Part shown: positions 5,521-6,360 of the stretch, in pieces
Layout of the letters: the number at the start of each line of letters is the position of its first letter
Numbering within the stretch: the first letter of the stretch is position 1
Source: an uncultured bacterium
Lineage (GTDB): Bacteria; Planctomycetota; Phycisphaerae; Phycisphaerales; SM1A02
Reading direction: 5' to 3'
Assembly (NCBI GenBank): GCA_903918555.1
Contig: CAIXEV010000059.1
Location: 1 to 6,360, forward strand
Length of the DNA stretch: 6,360 nucleotides
Made by a program: the position numbers and the translations under genes
The notes under the pieces: model-generated
Databases searched by the model: none
Told to the model about the DNA's origin: nothing
Seen by the model: only the letters and a program-made list of their open reading frames with translations

Positions 5521-6324
5521 CTACCGCCGCCGCCGCTGTCGGCCGCCGACGACGCCGGCGAGGCTGAGCAGCGCAGCGGCGCCGGGCCCCGGCACCCACT
5601 GGGTCGCGAGGTTGGTCGTGTCGAACGAAGCCTGGCCCGTGTAGCTGAAGCTCGTCAGCCAGTTGAAGTCGGCGCTGCCCGGGTTCGTGCCGTAGCTTGT
5701 CGTGGTGCCGGACGACGGGTGGAACCACGCGCCGAGCTGCTGGCCGAACGCGACACCAGTCCAATCGACGCCCATCGCGCCGCCGTTGTGGAGCGGCGAG
5801 TAGCTCTGGATGACGGTCGCGTCGAGCTCGACGGTGAATCGCCGCAAGCCTCCGGTGTCGTTGGCGGACAGCTGCATGATCGTGCCGGTGGTGTCCGGAT
5901 TGAGCGAGCTGAAGATGCGGTCGGGGGTCTGCACGCCCGTGGCCTGCGAGCCGTCCATGTAGCTCAGGATGCCGTTCTGGCCGTTGTAGCCGTAGACCGT
6001 GAGCTTCGGCGTGATCGTCGAGTTCGCGGTGAGGCCGTTCGCGTCGAGATACAGGATCGCGAGTTCGCCGGCGTAGCCCTTGGGGTTCGGTCCCGGCGAC
6101 AGGACGAGCCAGTAGCCGTTCACGCCGCTGCCAGCGGTGAAATCGAACAGAAACCGCCTGCTGTCGGGGTCGTACTCGGTGCGGATCGACTTGTACCACG
6201 CGCTCGACGGGCTCGAGTAGTTGTAGCTCCAGTAGCCCGCGTCGGCGACCTTGGGCGCGAGCGACGCGGCTGCAGCGGTGGCGATGACGGCGATGGCGAT
6301 GGCATTCGGCTGGACGCGGTTCAT
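5521..6324 (-). CDS. Exported PEP-CTERM-like protein of unknown function
   Basis: The 267-residue protein begins at the ATG at 6324 with an AAGGAG site (6332-6337) seven bases upstream. A signal peptide covers about residues 1-29 (MNRVQPNAIAIAVIATAAAA..., cleavage after VADA, before GYWSYNY). The mature domain is Tyr/Trp/Asp/Asn/Gly-rich, with segments RRFLFDFTAG (56-65), GYWLVLSPGPNPKGYAGELA (70-89), AILYLDANG (89-97) and RRFTVELDATVI (161-172). The pattern suggests a lectin-like beta-sandwich or a short repeat of beta-strands, but no named family is recognised. The C-terminus WVPGPGAAALLSLAGVVG (243-260) plus GRQRRRR has the same Pro-Gly-Pro sorting tail as the neighbouring gene, so both are probably handled by one exosortase encoded elsewhere. 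The two mature regions share no obvious similarity beyond the tail. It is likely a surface or extracellular matrix protein. Confidence 0.88.
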   Translation of the reverse strand: MNRVQPNAIAIAVIATAAAASLAPKVADAGYWSYNYSSPSSAWYKSIRTEYDPDSRRFLFDFTAGSGVNGYWLVLSPGPNPKGYAGELAILYLDANGLTANSTITPKLTVYGYNGQNGILSYMDGSQATGVQTPDRIFSSLNPDTTGTIMQLSANDTGGLRRFTVELDATVIQSYSPLHNGGAMGVDWTGVAFGQQLGAWFHPSSGTTTSYGTNPGSADFNWLTSFSYTGQASFDTTNLATQWVPGPGAAALLSLAGVVGGRQRRRR

Positions 6325-6331
6325 GTCTCTT

Positions 6332-6337
6332 CTCCTT
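6332..6337 (-). promoter_or_regulatory. Ribosome binding site of the second PEP-CTERM-like gene
   Basis: The minus-strand sequence AAGGAG stands seven bases before the ATG at 6322-6324 and confirms that the gene is complete at its 5' end. Only 23 more bases of upstream sequence are in the window, so the promoter cannot be assessed. Confidence 0.8.
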
Positions 6338-6360
6338 GGCGTTTGCTTTCGTTCCGGTCG

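Noticed and set aside
4520..6199. A 559-codon open frame on the minus strand overlapping both PEP-CTERM-like genes.
   Set aside because: Its translation is Arg/Pro/His-rich without domains, typical of an off-frame reading in GC-rich DNA; the overlapping frames have signal peptides, ribosome binding sites and sorting tails.
1..6360. CRISPR array, tRNA/rRNA, transposase or integrase genes.
   Set aside because: None is visible: no regularly spaced repeats, no cloverleaf-like segment and no recombinase motif on either strand. The two 29-base repeats are single copies 1901 bases apart, not an array.

Overview
The window is very GC-rich, strongly G/C-ending in codon use, and reads as a planctomycete chromosome, most likely a Phycisphaerae-type lineage. 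The basis is a DUF1501 (sulfatase-like) protein, two exported proteins with PEP-CTERM-like tails of the PGPGAAALL...RRRR kind, and an SbtA/DUF897-type permease. The taxonomic call is inference from gene content; there is no rRNA or tRNA here.

Layout. (1) 1-1055, plus strand: C-terminal part of a DUF1501 protein. (2) 1167-2929, plus strand: two translationally coupled (ATGA overlap) paralogous nucleotidyltransferases of the COG3541/YcgL/RlaP (PF10127) DNA polymerase beta-like type. (3) 2960-4523, minus strand: a two-gene set, an SbtA-like sodium/bicarbonate permease followed 19 bases later by a small membrane-anchored bacterial PH-domain protein. (4) 4642-6324, minus strand: two exported PEP-CTERM-like proteins, each with its own strong ribosome binding site. 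The upstream one ends at a clear intrinsic terminator and the other at a strong GC hairpin.

The most notable structure is a 29-base direct repeat (28/29 identical, the first 23 exact) that brackets the nucleotidyltransferase pair. The left copy is the last codons and stop of the DUF1501 gene. The right copy is non-coding and fills the gap between the second nucleotidyltransferase stop and the convergent PH gene stop. Deleting the bracketed segment together with one repeat copy would put the DUF1501 and PH genes end to end. The pair also uses more A/T-ending codons than its neighbours, most clearly in its first gene. Together this looks like a two-gene RNA-repair-type cassette inserted at the 3' end of a resident gene. 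The repeat carries a 15-base dyad (CGCGAG-ATC-CTCGCG).

Functionally the blocks look independent: envelope or extracellular proteins (DUF1501, PEP-CTERM pair), inorganic carbon/ion uptake (SbtA-like with its PH partner), and a nucleotidyltransferase pair of unknown substrate whose first member seems to lack the third catalytic acid.
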